Shown here: in pieces, positions 36,478 to 45,125 of the stretch
How positions within the stretch are numbered: the first letter of the stretch is position 1
Layout: every line of letters starts with the position of its first letter
Assembly: GCF_017104565.1 (NCBI RefSeq)
Contig: NZ_JAAGPD010000007.1
Coordinates: forward strand, 186,001 to 250,000
DNA from: Paraburkholderia sp. Tr-20389
GTDB taxonomy: Bacteria > Pseudomonadota > Gammaproteobacteria > Burkholderiales > Burkholderiaceae
Direction: 5' to 3'
Length of the DNA: 64,000 nt
Program-made: the position numbers and the translations under genes
The notes under the pieces: generated by a model
Database searches by the model: none
What the model was told of the DNA's origin: nothing
Seen by the model: only the letters and a program-made list of their open reading frames with translations

Positions 36478-37641
36478 ATGAGTGACCAGTCGAACGTGCT
36501 GGCAGGGGCCGGCGTGTCGTCCTCGGGCAATTCCGCCGCTGCGCAGAATGCAGCGGAAAACTTCGTGCAGATCGTCGACGTCGTGAAGAAATTCGGCGAG
36601 ACGGTCGCCGTCAAGGGCGTCAACCTGTCGGTCAAAAAGGGCGAGCTGTTCGCGCTGCTCGGCAGTTCCGGTTGCGGCAAGTCGACGCTCTTGCGCATGC
36701 TCGCAGGGCTGGAAACGGTCACGTCGGGCAAGATCCTGATCGACGGCGAAGACCTTGCGCAGATGCCGCCGTACCGGCGTCCCGTCAACATGATGTTCCA
36801 GTCATATGCGCTCTTTCCGCATATGACGGTCGAATCGAATGTTGCGTTCGGCCTCAAGCAGGAAGGCGTGGCGAAGGCCGAACTCAAGGACCGTGTGCAG
36901 TCCGCGCTCGAACTCGTGCAGATGGGCCGCTTTGCGAAGCGCAAGCCGCATCAGCTGTCGGGCGGGCAGCAGCAGCGCGTTGCGCTCGCGCGCTCGCTCG
37001 TCAAGCGTCCGAAGCTCTTGCTGCTCGACGAGCCGATGTCCGCGCTCGACAAGCAGATCCGCCAGCGCACGCAGATCGAACTCGTCAACATTCTCGACAA
37101 GGTCGGCGTCACCTGCATCATGGTCACGCACGACCAGGAAGAAGCGATGACGATGGCTGCGCGCCTCGCCGTGATGAGCGAAGGCGAGATCGTGCAGCTC
37201 GGCACGCCGAACGAAGTCTACGAATATCCGAACAGCCGCTTCTCGGCGGAGTTCATCGGCTCGACGAATCTGTTCGACGGCAATGTCGTCGAGGACGAAC
37301 CGGATCACGTGTACATCGAAACGCCGGACCTGCCCGTGCGCCTGTATGTGAGTCACGGCATCACCGGCCCGCTCGGCATGCCCGTGACGATCTCGGTGCG
37401 CCCTGAGCGTATCGCGCTCACGCGCAAGCCACCCGAAGGCGCATTCAACTGGGGCAAGGGCACCGTCACGAACATCGCGTACATGGGCGGCTACTCGCTG
37501 TATCACGTGAAGCTCGACGGCGGCAAGACCGTGATCGCGAACGTGTCGAGCCTTGCGCTGTCCGAAATCGAAACGCCGACGTGGGGCGATGAGGTGTATG
37601 TACGCTGGAGCGCGTCGGCGGGCGTGGTGTTGACGTCATGA
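36478..37641 (+). CDS. potG: Polyamine ABC transporter ATP-binding protein
   Basis: A 387-residue ATPase. Walker A GSSGCGKST (about residue 62), signature LSGGQQQRVALAR (about 160), Walker B LLLLDEPMSALD and the H-loop MVTHDQEEA are intact, and a C-terminal TOBE domain follows. It energises putrescine/spermidine uptake through PotH and PotI. The frame opens at an ATG at 36454, but a GGGAGAG site lies between that codon and 36478, which favours the later start. Its stop overlaps the potH start. Confidence 0.92.
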   Translation: MSDQSNVLAGAGVSSSGNSAAAQNAAENFVQIVDVVKKFGETVAVKGVNLSVKKGELFALLGSSGCGKSTLLRMLAGLETVTSGKILIDGEDLAQMPPYRRPVNMMFQSYALFPHMTVESNVAFGLKQEGVAKAELKDRVQSALELVQMGRFAKRKPHQLSGGQQQRVALARSLVKRPKLLLLDEPMSALDKQIRQRTQIELVNILDKVGVTCIMVTHDQEEAMTMAARLAVMSEGEIVQLGTPNEVYEYPNSRFSAEFIGSTNLFDGNVVEDEPDHVYIETPDLPVRLYVSHGITGPLGMPVTISVRPERIALTRKPPEGAFNWGKGTVTNIAYMGGYSLYHVKLDGGKTVIANVSSLALSEIETPTWGDEVYVRWSASAGVVLTS

Positions 37642-38567
37642 AAAGCGCGCTGCATTCCTTCATGATGTGGCCCGTGCGCCGCTTCCATCTGACGGGGCGC
37701 ACGGCTGTCGTCGCGGGGCCGTTCATCTGGCTGCTGCTGTTCTTCCTCGTGCCGTTCCTGCTGGTCGTGAAGATCAGCTTCGCCGACCTGCAGCTCGGCA
37801 TTCCGCCGTACACGGAACTGACGACGTTCAAGGAAGGCGTGATTCACATCGCGCTCGACCTGTCGCACTACGCGTTTCTGCTGACCGACAGTCTGTACTT
37901 CGCGACCTATGTGAACTCGGTGGTCGTCGCGGCGATCTCGACGCTGCTGTGTCTGCTGCTCGGCTATCCGATGGCGTATTACATCGCGCGCTCGAACCCG
38001 GCCACGCGCAACATCCTGATGATGGCCGTGATGCTGCCGTTCTGGACGTCGTTCCTGATCCGCGTGTACGCGTGGATCGGCATCCTGAAGAACAACGGGC
38101 TGCTGAACAACTTCCTGATGTCGATCGGGCTGATTCATTCGCCCATCGAGCTGTATCACACGAACACGGCCGTCTACATCGGCATGGTGTATTCGTATCT
38201 GCCGTTCCTCGTGATGCCGCTCTACGCGCACCTCGTGAAGATGGACCTGACGCTGCTCGAGGCCGCGTACGACCTCGGCGCGAAGCCGTGGACCGCGTTC
38301 TGGCGGATCACGCTGCCGCTGTCGAAGAACGGCATCATCGCGGGCTGCCTGCTGGTGTTCATCCCCGCGGTGGGCGAGTACGTGATTCCTGAACTGCTCG
38401 GCGGCGCGAACACGCTGATGATCGGCCGCGTGATGTGGAATGAGTTCTTCGACAACGCCGACTGGCCGATGGCATCCGCCGTCACCTGCGCGATGGTGCT
38501 GCTTCTGCTCGTGCCGATGGCGCTGTTCCAGTACTCGCAGGCCAGGGAACTGGAGGAGAAACGCTGA
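37638..38567 (+). CDS. potH: Polyamine ABC transporter permease
   Basis: A 309-residue inner-membrane permease with six hydrophobic helices. The EAA loop motif, which contacts the ATPase, is LLEAAYDLGAKPWTAFWRITLPLSKNGI in segments, near residue 210. It starts inside the potG stop (ATGA) and its own stop overlaps the potI ATG, so the operon is translationally coupled. Confidence 0.92.
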   Translation: MKSALHSFMMWPVRRFHLTGRTAVVAGPFIWLLLFFLVPFLLVVKISFADLQLGIPPYTELTTFKEGVIHIALDLSHYAFLLTDSLYFATYVNSVVVAAISTLLCLLLGYPMAYYIARSNPATRNILMMAVMLPFWTSFLIRVYAWIGILKNNGLLNNFLMSIGLIHSPIELYHTNTAVYIGMVYSYLPFLVMPLYAHLVKMDLTLLEAAYDLGAKPWTAFWRITLPLSKNGIIAGCLLVFIPAVGEYVIPELLGGANTLMIGRVMWNEFFDNADWPMASAVTCAMVLLLLVPMALFQYSQARELEEKR

Positions 38568-39385
38568 TGAAGCCCAATCGTGTATTGCAGTTCATCGCGC
38601 TCGCGATCGGCTTTGCGTTCCTCTATGTGCCGATCATCAGCCTCGTGGTGTATTCGTTCAACGAGTCGCAGCTCGTGACAGTGTGGACGCGCTTTTCGAC
38701 GCGCTGGTATGCGGCACTGCTGCAGGACGAGGAGCTGATCAATGCCGCCTGGCTGTCGCTGCGGGTGGCGTTGCTGACGGCGTTCGCGTCGGTGATCATC
38801 GGCACGTGGGCGGGCTTCGTGCTCGCGCGCATGGGGCGGTTTCGCGGCTTCACGCTGTACACCGGGATGATCAACGCGCCGCTCGTGATTCCCGAAGTGA
38901 TCCAGGGCATTTCGCTGCTGCTGCTGTTCATCGAAATGGGCAAGTGGCTAGGCTGGCCGGCGGGGCGCGGCATCTTCACGATCTGGATCGGCCACGTGAT
39001 GCTGTGTATTTCCTACGTCGCGATTATCGTGCAGTCGCGCGTGCGTGACCTGCATCCGTCGCTTGAGGAAGCGGCACTGGATCTCGGCGCCACACCGTTG
39101 CGTGTATTTTTCTTCATCACGCTGCCGCTGATCTCGCAGGCGCTGGTGGCCGGGTGGCTGCTGTCGTTCACGCTGTCGATCGACGATCTGGTGCTGTCCG
39201 CGTTCCTGTCAGGCCCGGGTTCAACGACGCTGCCGCTGGTTGTGTTCTCGCGCGTGCGTCTGGGTCTGAATCCTGAAATGAACGCCTTGGCCACGCTGTT
39301 CATTGCCGTCGTCACGGTGGGCGTGGTGGTGGCGAATCACTTCATGCAGCGCGCGGAGAAGCGGCGTCTGGCGATGGCAATCTAG
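38567..39385 (+). CDS. potI: Polyamine ABC transporter permease
   Basis: A 272-residue second permease of the polyamine importer. Six hydrophobic segments and an EAA motif (LEEAALDLGATPLRVFFFITLPLISQAL in segments) near residue 165 are visible. The C-terminal helix includes FIAVVTVGVVVANHF. The start overlaps the potH stop by one base. It is last in the operon, with a strong terminator 30 bp downstream. Confidence 0.92.
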   Translation: MKPNRVLQFIALAIGFAFLYVPIISLVVYSFNESQLVTVWTRFSTRWYAALLQDEELINAAWLSLRVALLTAFASVIIGTWAGFVLARMGRFRGFTLYTGMINAPLVIPEVIQGISLLLLFIEMGKWLGWPAGRGIFTIWIGHVMLCISYVAIIVQSRVRDLHPSLEEAALDLGATPLRVFFFITLPLISQALVAGWLLSFTLSIDDLVLSAFLSGPGSTTLPLVVFSRVRLGLNPEMNALATLFIAVVTVGVVVANHFMQRAEKRRLAMAI

Positions 39386-39417
39386 TTCAGCCCGCTACGG
39401 GAAATTCAATGCAGATG

Positions 39418-39447
39418 GCCGGCGTCCGAGAGGACGCCGGCTTTTTT
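39418..39447. terminator. Terminator after potI
   Basis: A perfect 10-bp stem (GCCGGCGTCC / GGACGCCGGC) with loop GAGA is followed by TTTTTT. It lies between convergent genes. Confidence 0.92.
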
Positions 39448-39471
39448 CATGATGAGGACGGGCGTGCGGGC

Positions 39472-40884
39472 TCAGATCCGATAGCCGATGCGCAATCCGC
39501 CCCAATGCCGGCCATTCACGAAGATCGGTGCCGATGCATCCTTCATCAGTGCATACTCGCCGCCGCCCATGTCGCGCCGGTACGTCTGCAGCAGAAAGCG
39601 CTTCGTACTGTTGCCGGCGGCGAGGCCCGTCCGGTCGTTGAAGATCCGTCGATTGCGGCAGTTCGCGGCGTTCCAGACGGGATCGTCGCGTTGCGGCTGC
39701 GAAAACTTGAGGTTGTGAGTGGGCAGGTAGCCGCGCACATCGACGGCTGCGCAGAACGCGACGCGCGGGTCCAGTTCGAGCATCGGCTCCTGGATGAGCG
39801 GCAGGATCCTGTCGCTCAGTTCGGTGAAGCGCGTGACGAACTGCGGCGGATTCGTGCCGGGCACGGGCACGTAGCGATCGTCGAACAGGTCGTTCATCGT
39901 CATTTCGCCACGCGCGATGGCCATTTCGAACAGTTTGCCGGCTTTTGCCGCGGCCTGTACGACGGCGTCGATGAAGCGTGTGTCGGCGGTGGCGACGCCC
40001 GTGGCCGCCGTCAGTTCGATCAGATTCTCCGATACGCCGAGCAGACTGCCTAGCTGGTTCTTCGCCTGCACGAAATTTTCGCCGGAGTGCTCGACGTCCG
40101 TCGCGATCTCCAATACCTGAGATTCGAATGCATTGCATTGCTCTTCGATTTCACCGGACAACGTGGCAATCTGGTTCGCCTCTGCATTCAACTGCATGAT
40201 CGCGTGACCGGTTGAATGCACGACGTCGCCGATCATCCGCGTGCCTTCACGCACGCGTTGCGCGCGTGCGGTGTTTTCGGCGCCCTCGGCGATCAGACGT
40301 TCTGTCTGTTCGGTGAGTTGGGCGAGCGTCGTTTCGATCTGGCCGGTTGCCTGCGCCGTCTTGGCGGACAGCGTCTTCACCTCGGCGGCGACGACCGCGA
40401 AGCTCTTGCCGAAATCGCCGGCGCGCGCGGCTTCGATCGCTGCGTTCAGCGCGAGCAGGTGCGTTTGACGTGCGATCAGCGAAATTTCCTCAGACACGCG
40501 GCTCACGTGCGAGAGCGCGGCGCGCAATGCGCCGATCTGGCTCTCGATCACGGTCACGCCTTCAACCAGTCCGTGAATATCGGACAGCGATCCGTCGAGC
40601 GTCTGCTGCGAGCTTTCGACATCCCCCGCGGCTTGTGCCGTCACCGTGCTCATTTCGCGGGCCGCCGCGGCGATGCGGTGGTTGCCCGCGAGGGTTGCCG
40701 CCGCCGACCGGCGCAACGTGTGGCACACGTCGGCCTGCCGTTTGACCCGCGCGGCGACTTCTTCGATATGACCGGACACGTCGCAGATTTCGATGCCGAG
40801 CTTGCCCGCCTGCGCGGCGATCTCACCGACCACGGAAGAAGTGCCGCCATTGCGGCGCGAGCGGCGATTGAAAAAGCCCGTCAT
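39472..40884 (-). CDS. Soluble methyl-accepting chemotaxis-type protein with a conserved C-terminal sensor domain
   Basis: A 470-residue protein without a signal peptide or membrane helix. The receptor signalling tip is clear near residues 140-185 (EEISLIARQTHLLALNAAIEAARAGDFGKSFAVVAAEVKTLS in segments), so it should couple to CheA/CheW in the cytoplasm. The C-terminal ~120 residues form a conserved domain (GYLPTHNLKFSQPQ, NRRIFNDRTGLAAGN, LQTYRRDMGGGEYA, SAPIFVNGRHWGGLRIGY) found at the end of many chemoreceptors; I cannot name its ligand. It is placed C-terminal to the signalling helices rather than before them. The start at 40884 has AGGAGA upstream. Confidence 0.85.
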   Translation of the reverse strand: MTGFFNRRSRRNGGTSSVVGEIAAQAGKLGIEICDVSGHIEEVAARVKRQADVCHTLRRSAAATLAGNHRIAAAAREMSTVTAQAAGDVESSQQTLDGSLSDIHGLVEGVTVIESQIGALRAALSHVSRVSEEISLIARQTHLLALNAAIEAARAGDFGKSFAVVAAEVKTLSAKTAQATGQIETTLAQLTEQTERLIAEGAENTARAQRVREGTRMIGDVVHSTGHAIMQLNAEANQIATLSGEIEEQCNAFESQVLEIATDVEHSGENFVQAKNQLGSLLGVSENLIELTAATGVATADTRFIDAVVQAAAKAGKLFEMAIARGEMTMNDLFDDRYVPVPGTNPPQFVTRFTELSDRILPLIQEPMLELDPRVAFCAAVDVRGYLPTHNLKFSQPQRDDPVWNAANCRNRRIFNDRTGLAAGNSTKRFLLQTYRRDMGGGEYALMKDASAPIFVNGRHWGGLRIGYRI

Positions 40885-41177
40885 GATCAAGTCTCCTGAG
40901 CGGCACGGCACTGTCGTGCGCTGTCTCGATGTCTGTCTGATGTGCGTATCAACGCATGCGTGTCAGTGCATGTTGCGGGTAATCGGGTTCATGGATCTGC
41001 ATCCTGCGGATGAATGGCGGCACACGAATTGCACCCGTCGTTCACGCTGATGGATTCTCTACGGCGCCTTACGGGAGCACTTGATAGGGACTATCCCGCA
41101 TCCGGATCGGGTAGGATCGCCGATGCGCGTGCGCAAACGATGCTGCGTGTCTTTCGAATCCTTCCAACCAACGACTG

Positions 41178-41294
41178 ATGATTGAAACCTTCGCGCGCGT
41201 GTCGGGCTGGGAACAGCTGGTGTATCTGTGGGAACTGATCGTGATGGTCTGCAAGTTCCTGTGGGGGCTGTTGCGCCTGCTGGGCGGCGGCTGA
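41178..41294 (+). CDS. Putative small membrane protein (38 residues)
   Basis: A short open frame beginning MIETFARVSGWEQLVYLWEL and continuing with IVMVCKFLWGLLRLLGGG. It has a single hydrophobic, Trp/Leu-rich helix of about 25 residues, a short acidic N-terminus and a glycine tail. It lies between the chemoreceptor (divergent) and a methyltransferase gene. No strong ribosome site is visible. The composition (one helix, few charges) looks like a real small membrane protein rather than random translation. Function unknown. Confidence 0.35.
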   Translation: MIETFARVSGWEQLVYLWELIVMVCKFLWGLLRLLGGG

Positions 41295-41384
41295 ACATGA
41301 AGCGCAATGCCATGCACTGTCACGCAGTGCAGGATGAACTGCAGTAAGCTGACGTTCTTCGCACCTCGCCGGCGCCAGTCCAAG

Positions 41385-42158
41385 ATGAACGATGATTCCA
41401 CCCAGCGCTTCACTGACCGCGTCGCTGACTACGTCAAATACCGGCCGGACTATCCGCGCGAACTTGTTACGTTCCTCCATTCGAGCTGCGGGCTGGCTGA
41501 CGGTGCGCGGGTCGCCGATATCGGCGCGGGCACGGGAATCTCTTCACGCCTTTTTCTCGCTGCCGGGCATCCCGTCGTCGCCGTCGAACCGAATCAGGCA
41601 ATGCGCGCCGCCGCCGATGCGTGGCTCAAGGATTACGCAGGCTATCGCAGCGTAGCCGGCACAGCCGAATCGACGTCGCTGGATAGCGCGAGCGTCGATC
41701 TCGTGATCGCAGCGCAGGCGTTTCACTGGTTCGATCCGCTTGCGGCGCGACGCGAATTTGCACGCATTCTGAAGCCGAACGGGTTGATCGCGTTGATCTG
41801 GAATAGCCGGCTGCTCGAAGGCACGGCGTTCCTTGCAGGCTACGAAGCACTGCTGCGCCGTTTCAGCGACGACTATCAGTCCGTCTCCGAACGCTATGCA
41901 GACGACGCGTCGATGGCTGGCTGGTTCGGCGACGGTCTCGCTCACACCGCGCGGATGCCCAACGCGCAGAAACTGGACTTCGAAGGGCTGAAGGGCAGGC
42001 TGTTGTCGTCGTCCTACGCGCCGAAAGCCGGACATCCGAATCATGAACCGATGCTCGCGGCGTTGCATGAACTGTTCGACCATGCCGCACAGGACGGCAC
42101 AGTCGAATTCGTCTATGAGACGCGCGTATATGCTGGTTTTCCGCAGAACGGGCGCTAG
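41385..42158 (+). CDS. Class I SAM-dependent methyltransferase
   Basis: A 257-residue methyltransferase. Motif I VADIGAGTGISSRLF lies near residue 43, motif II VVAVEPNQAMRAAA near 65, and the post-motif AFHWFDPLAARREFARILKPNGLIALIWN near 110-140. It belongs to the UbiE/trans-aconitate methyltransferase-like group of small-molecule enzymes; the substrate is unknown. I chose the ATG at 41385. Its stop overlaps, on the opposite strand, the stop of the decayed hydrolase. Confidence 0.85.
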   Translation: MNDDSTQRFTDRVADYVKYRPDYPRELVTFLHSSCGLADGARVADIGAGTGISSRLFLAAGHPVVAVEPNQAMRAAADAWLKDYAGYRSVAGTAESTSLDSASVDLVIAAQAFHWFDPLAARREFARILKPNGLIALIWNSRLLEGTAFLAGYEALLRRFSDDYQSVSERYADDASMAGWFGDGLAHTARMPNAQKLDFEGLKGRLLSSSYAPKAGHPNHEPMLAALHELFDHAAQDGTVEFVYETRVYAGFPQNGR

Positions 42159-42647
42159 ACGTGAAACGGAGTGCGTACGGAATCGGGCGTGCCGAGAAAC
42201 GCGTGCAGGTCCTGTAGTACCCGTTGCGGCGCCTCTTCCATCGGAATATGTCCGAGTCCATCGTACATGATCGATCGTGCACCAGGAATCCGGCGCGTGA
42301 ACTCCGCTGCATGTGCAGGCGGAATCCAGCGATCTTTTGCACCCCACAGTATTAGCGTCGGCACATCGAGTGCATTCAACACGGTGGTGTCGAGATCGGC
42401 GAAGTGGAGCGACGGCACCATCTTGCCGATCGCTTCACGCGTACCTTCACCGTGAAAGAAATCGACGTAGCGGCGCAAGACATCCGGCGCGATCTTGCTT
42501 GAGTCGCCATAGACGTTGTGCACAGCGCTCGTGATGATCGCTTCCGGCAAGCACCACGGCGCGCTGAAGCGCACGGCCGAGGCGCGCCGCAAGTGAGCGG
42601 GGCGGCAGCGGTGCATGCATTGACGGGCTCGTGTCGACGTTCTTCAT
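42155..42647 (-). pseudogene. Truncated alpha/beta hydrolase (N-terminal half lost)
   Basis: Only the C-terminal half of an alpha/beta hydrolase remains: the lid and acid region RYVDFFHGEGTREAIGKMVP, the catalytic Asp context LILWGAKDRWIPP and the catalytic His context YDGLGHIPMEEAP. The HGxG oxyanion-hole motif and the GxSxG nucleophile are absent. Upstream, a start-like N-terminus (MKNVDTSPSMHAPLPPRS) is in a different frame and joins abruptly to the hydrolase part near 42550-42600. This fits an internal deletion of roughly half the gene plus a frame change. It sits immediately downstream of an intact flavin monooxygenase on the same strand. Confidence 0.75.
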
Positions 42648-42699
42648 GTTTGTCTCCCGTTGTTTGCAACATGGCATTGCCGGTCTGTGGTGCACACTC

Positions 42700-44181
42700 C
42701 TAACGTGAATAGATGTATTCGCCGCCGCGCACGCGTCGCGTGCGGCGGCGGAAACTGAACGTGAAACCCGGCCAGATAGCGGTCACCTTGCCGCTCTTCG
42801 TCTGATACCAGCTATGGCAGCCGCTGGCCCAAACTGTTTGCCGCATGTCGAGTTGCAGCCGTTCATTGAATGCGCGCTGCACGTCGGCACGCAGATTCAT
42901 CGTGCGCGCGCCGCGGCGCCGCAGTTCGCGCAGACAGTCGGCAATGTATTGCACCTGGGACTCGATCATGTAGATCATCGAGTTGTGACCGAGGCCCGTG
43001 TTCGGGCCGGCCATCATGAAGAAGTTCGGAAAGTCCGCGATGCTCGTGCCAAGGTACGCTTCGGGACCGTCACGCAACCACAGCGCGCCAAGGTCGGCGC
43101 CGCCGATGCCCGATACGTCGAATGGTGCGCCGACATCGTTGACCTGAAATCCAGTGCCGCAGATGATCGCGTCGACTGGGTGATGCACGCCGTCCGCCGT
43201 CACGATGCCGTCGTGCACGACGGTGCGGATGGGCGTCGTCACGACATCCACATTCGGTTGACGGAGTGCAGGATAGTAGTCGCTCGACAGCAGCACACGC
43301 TTGCATCCCAGCCTGTAGTCGGGCGTGATTTTCGCGCGCAGTGCAGGATCCTTCACACGCCGTTGGAGATAGCTGCGTGCAAATTTCATCGCGGGATTCA
43401 CGAGCCTTGGATTGACGAAGAACGCGATGCCGCGCGACTCCATCTGCCAGTAGATCGCACTGCGCACGAAGCGTTGGGTGAACGGCAGATGCTTGAAGAG
43501 CCAGCGCGCGCGGTCGCCGATCGGCTTGTCGGGCTTGGGCATGATCCACGGCGCGGTGCGCTGGAACAGCAGCAACTGCGCGACGCGCGGCTGGATTTGC
43601 GGTACGAACTGGATTGCACTCGCACCCGTGCCGATGACGGCGACGCGCTTGCCTTCGAGCGGATAGTCGTGATCCCAGCGTGCCGAGTGAAATATCTTGC
43701 CGTTAAACGCATCGATCCCGTCGATGCGCGGCATAGCGGGGCGCGACAACGGACCGCTTGCCGCGATCACGATATCGGCTTCGACGGTCTCATGCACGCC
43801 ATTGCGCGCGATATCGAGTTGCCAGACGAGGCGCGCTTCATCGAAACGTGCAGCCATGACGCGCGCATTGAACTGAATTGCACTGTCTACCTGATACTTG
43901 CGTGCACAATGCTTCAGATACGCCAGTATCTCGTGCTGATGACTGAACGCCCGCGACCACGCTGGATTCGCTTCGAATGAAAACGAATACAGATGCGATG
44001 GCACATCGCATGCGGCGCCCGGATAGACGTTGTCGCGCCACGTGCCGCCCAACTCGCCGGCTGCTTCGTAGATCGTCACCGACGTATAGCCGAGCCGCTT
44101 GAGCCGGATCGCCATGCCGATGCCCGAGAAGCCGCTTCCAACGATCGCGATACGCAGTTCGGGGGGAGGGGAAGAGCGCAT
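42700..44181 (-). CDS. Flavin-containing (Baeyer-Villiger type) monooxygenase
   Basis: A 493-residue FAD/NADPH monooxygenase. The FAD Rossmann motif is GSGFSGIGMA near residue 17, and the second dinucleotide site is GTGASAIQFVPQ near 180. The Baeyer-Villiger fingerprint is present in the form FNGKIFHSARWDHDY. Segments GGTWRDNVYPGAACDVPSHLYSFSF and GPNTGLGHNSMIYMIESQ are typical. Such enzymes turn ketones into esters. The broken hydrolase just downstream would have been the natural partner for cleaving that ester. ATG 44181 gives the usual start; ATG 44202 is also in frame. A TetR gene is divergent. Confidence 0.85.
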   Translation of the reverse strand: MRSSPPPELRIAIVGSGFSGIGMAIRLKRLGYTSVTIYEAAGELGGTWRDNVYPGAACDVPSHLYSFSFEANPAWSRAFSHQHEILAYLKHCARKYQVDSAIQFNARVMAARFDEARLVWQLDIARNGVHETVEADIVIAASGPLSRPAMPRIDGIDAFNGKIFHSARWDHDYPLEGKRVAVIGTGASAIQFVPQIQPRVAQLLLFQRTAPWIMPKPDKPIGDRARWLFKHLPFTQRFVRSAIYWQMESRGIAFFVNPRLVNPAMKFARSYLQRRVKDPALRAKITPDYRLGCKRVLLSSDYYPALRQPNVDVVTTPIRTVVHDGIVTADGVHHPVDAIICGTGFQVNDVGAPFDVSGIGGADLGALWLRDGPEAYLGTSIADFPNFFMMAGPNTGLGHNSMIYMIESQVQYIADCLRELRRRGARTMNLRADVQRAFNERLQLDMRQTVWASGCHSWYQTKSGKVTAIWPGFTFSFRRRTRRVRGGEYIYSR

Positions 44182-44258
44182 AGGTGAGGTGCTCCGGCGC
44201 ATCGTTGGAATCCGAAAACTCTCGATGGCGAATAGGATGAAAGTGGTTTGATTTACAT

Positions 44259-44323
44259 CCGTCTACGACGGTTTAAGCGCAGGGTAGACAACTGTACACA
44301 TCGCGTCAAGATCGTTGTACAGT
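44259..44323. promoter_or_regulatory. Two inverted repeats in the monooxygenase/TetR divergent region
   Basis: CCGTC-TAC-GACGG (44259-44271) is a compact palindrome. ACTGTACA (44291-44298) and TGTACAGT (44316-44323) form a perfect 8-bp inverted repeat with a 17-base gap. Either could be the TetR operator. The spacing of the second pair corresponds to two turns of DNA between half-sites. Confidence 0.5.
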
Positions 44324-44391
44324 GCTCGCTCGAAGGCCGAGACATGGTATCGGCCGTATTGCATTGACATTGCATCGCTAAACGGACGCTC

Positions 44392-45021
44392 ATGCAACCC
44401 GCATCGGAACCGGAACTCGCGCCCGGCAAGCGCAAACTGATCGAAGCAGCGTTGCGGCTCACGGCGAGTGGCCGCAGCTTCACGAGTCTCGGGTTGCGCG
44501 AACTCGCGCGAGAAGCGGAACTCAATCCGAATACCTTCTATCGTCACTTCGACACGCTCGACGATCTCGCGCGCGAAGCCGTCGAATGGGTCAGCCGCCG
44601 TTTGCGGCCGATGCTGCGACGCGAACGCTGGCTCGCCGCGCACGACGAACCGCATAGCATGCCTCGTCGCGCATGTGCTGCGTTCTTTGCGTTTGCGCTG
44701 GACAACCGTGAGGCCTTCCTGAGCGCGCTGGCCGAGTATCACGGCACGTCGCCCGTGCTGCGCGAGGCCGTGCGCGTCAACCTGAACGAAGTGTCGACGG
44801 AGATGGCCGAGGACGTCGTGCAATTGAATCTGATGCCTGCGTTGCCGCGCGAGACCGTCGAAGAAATCTGCACGCAGATCGTGCTGCAGCTTTTTCATCT
44901 GTCGCACGAATTTATCGGCAATGCGGCGCAGCGCGAGTCGTTGATCGATTACTCGGAGCGCTTCATCGTCAGGCTGTTCGCGGGTGCCGTCGTGCTCGCG
45001 CAGCATGAGGCGCATGGCTGA
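44392..45021 (+). CDS. TetR-family transcriptional regulator
   Basis: A 209-residue regulator. The N-terminal helix-turn-helix spans residues ~15-60 (KLIEAALRLTASGRSFTSLGLRELAREAELNPNTFYRHFDTLDDL in segments), with a helical ligand domain after it. The layout resembles the FabR-like group. It is divergent from the monooxygenase and very likely represses it. Position, not experiment, supports this. Confidence 0.87.
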   Translation: MQPASEPELAPGKRKLIEAALRLTASGRSFTSLGLRELAREAELNPNTFYRHFDTLDDLAREAVEWVSRRLRPMLRRERWLAAHDEPHSMPRRACAAFFAFALDNREAFLSALAEYHGTSPVLREAVRVNLNEVSTEMAEDVVQLNLMPALPRETVEEICTQIVLQLFHLSHEFIGNAAQRESLIDYSERFIVRLFAGAVVLAQHEAHG

Positions 45022-45055
45022 TGCGTGCGATCGCATCGCGTGTCGACGCATCATG

Positions 45056-45086
45056 AAAAAGGGCTCCGTGAGGAGCCCTTCGTGTT
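45056..45086. terminator. Bidirectional terminator between the TetR gene and the TPR gene
   Basis: AAGGGCTCC pairs with GGAGCCCTT (arms 45059-45067 and 45072-45080, loop GTGA). On the minus strand it is followed by TTTTTC, serving the TPR gene. On the plus strand the T-run is weaker. Confidence 0.8.
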
Positions 45087-45125
45087 TGCTGCCGTTCAGC
45101 CGAAGATGATATGCAGTTCAGGCCA

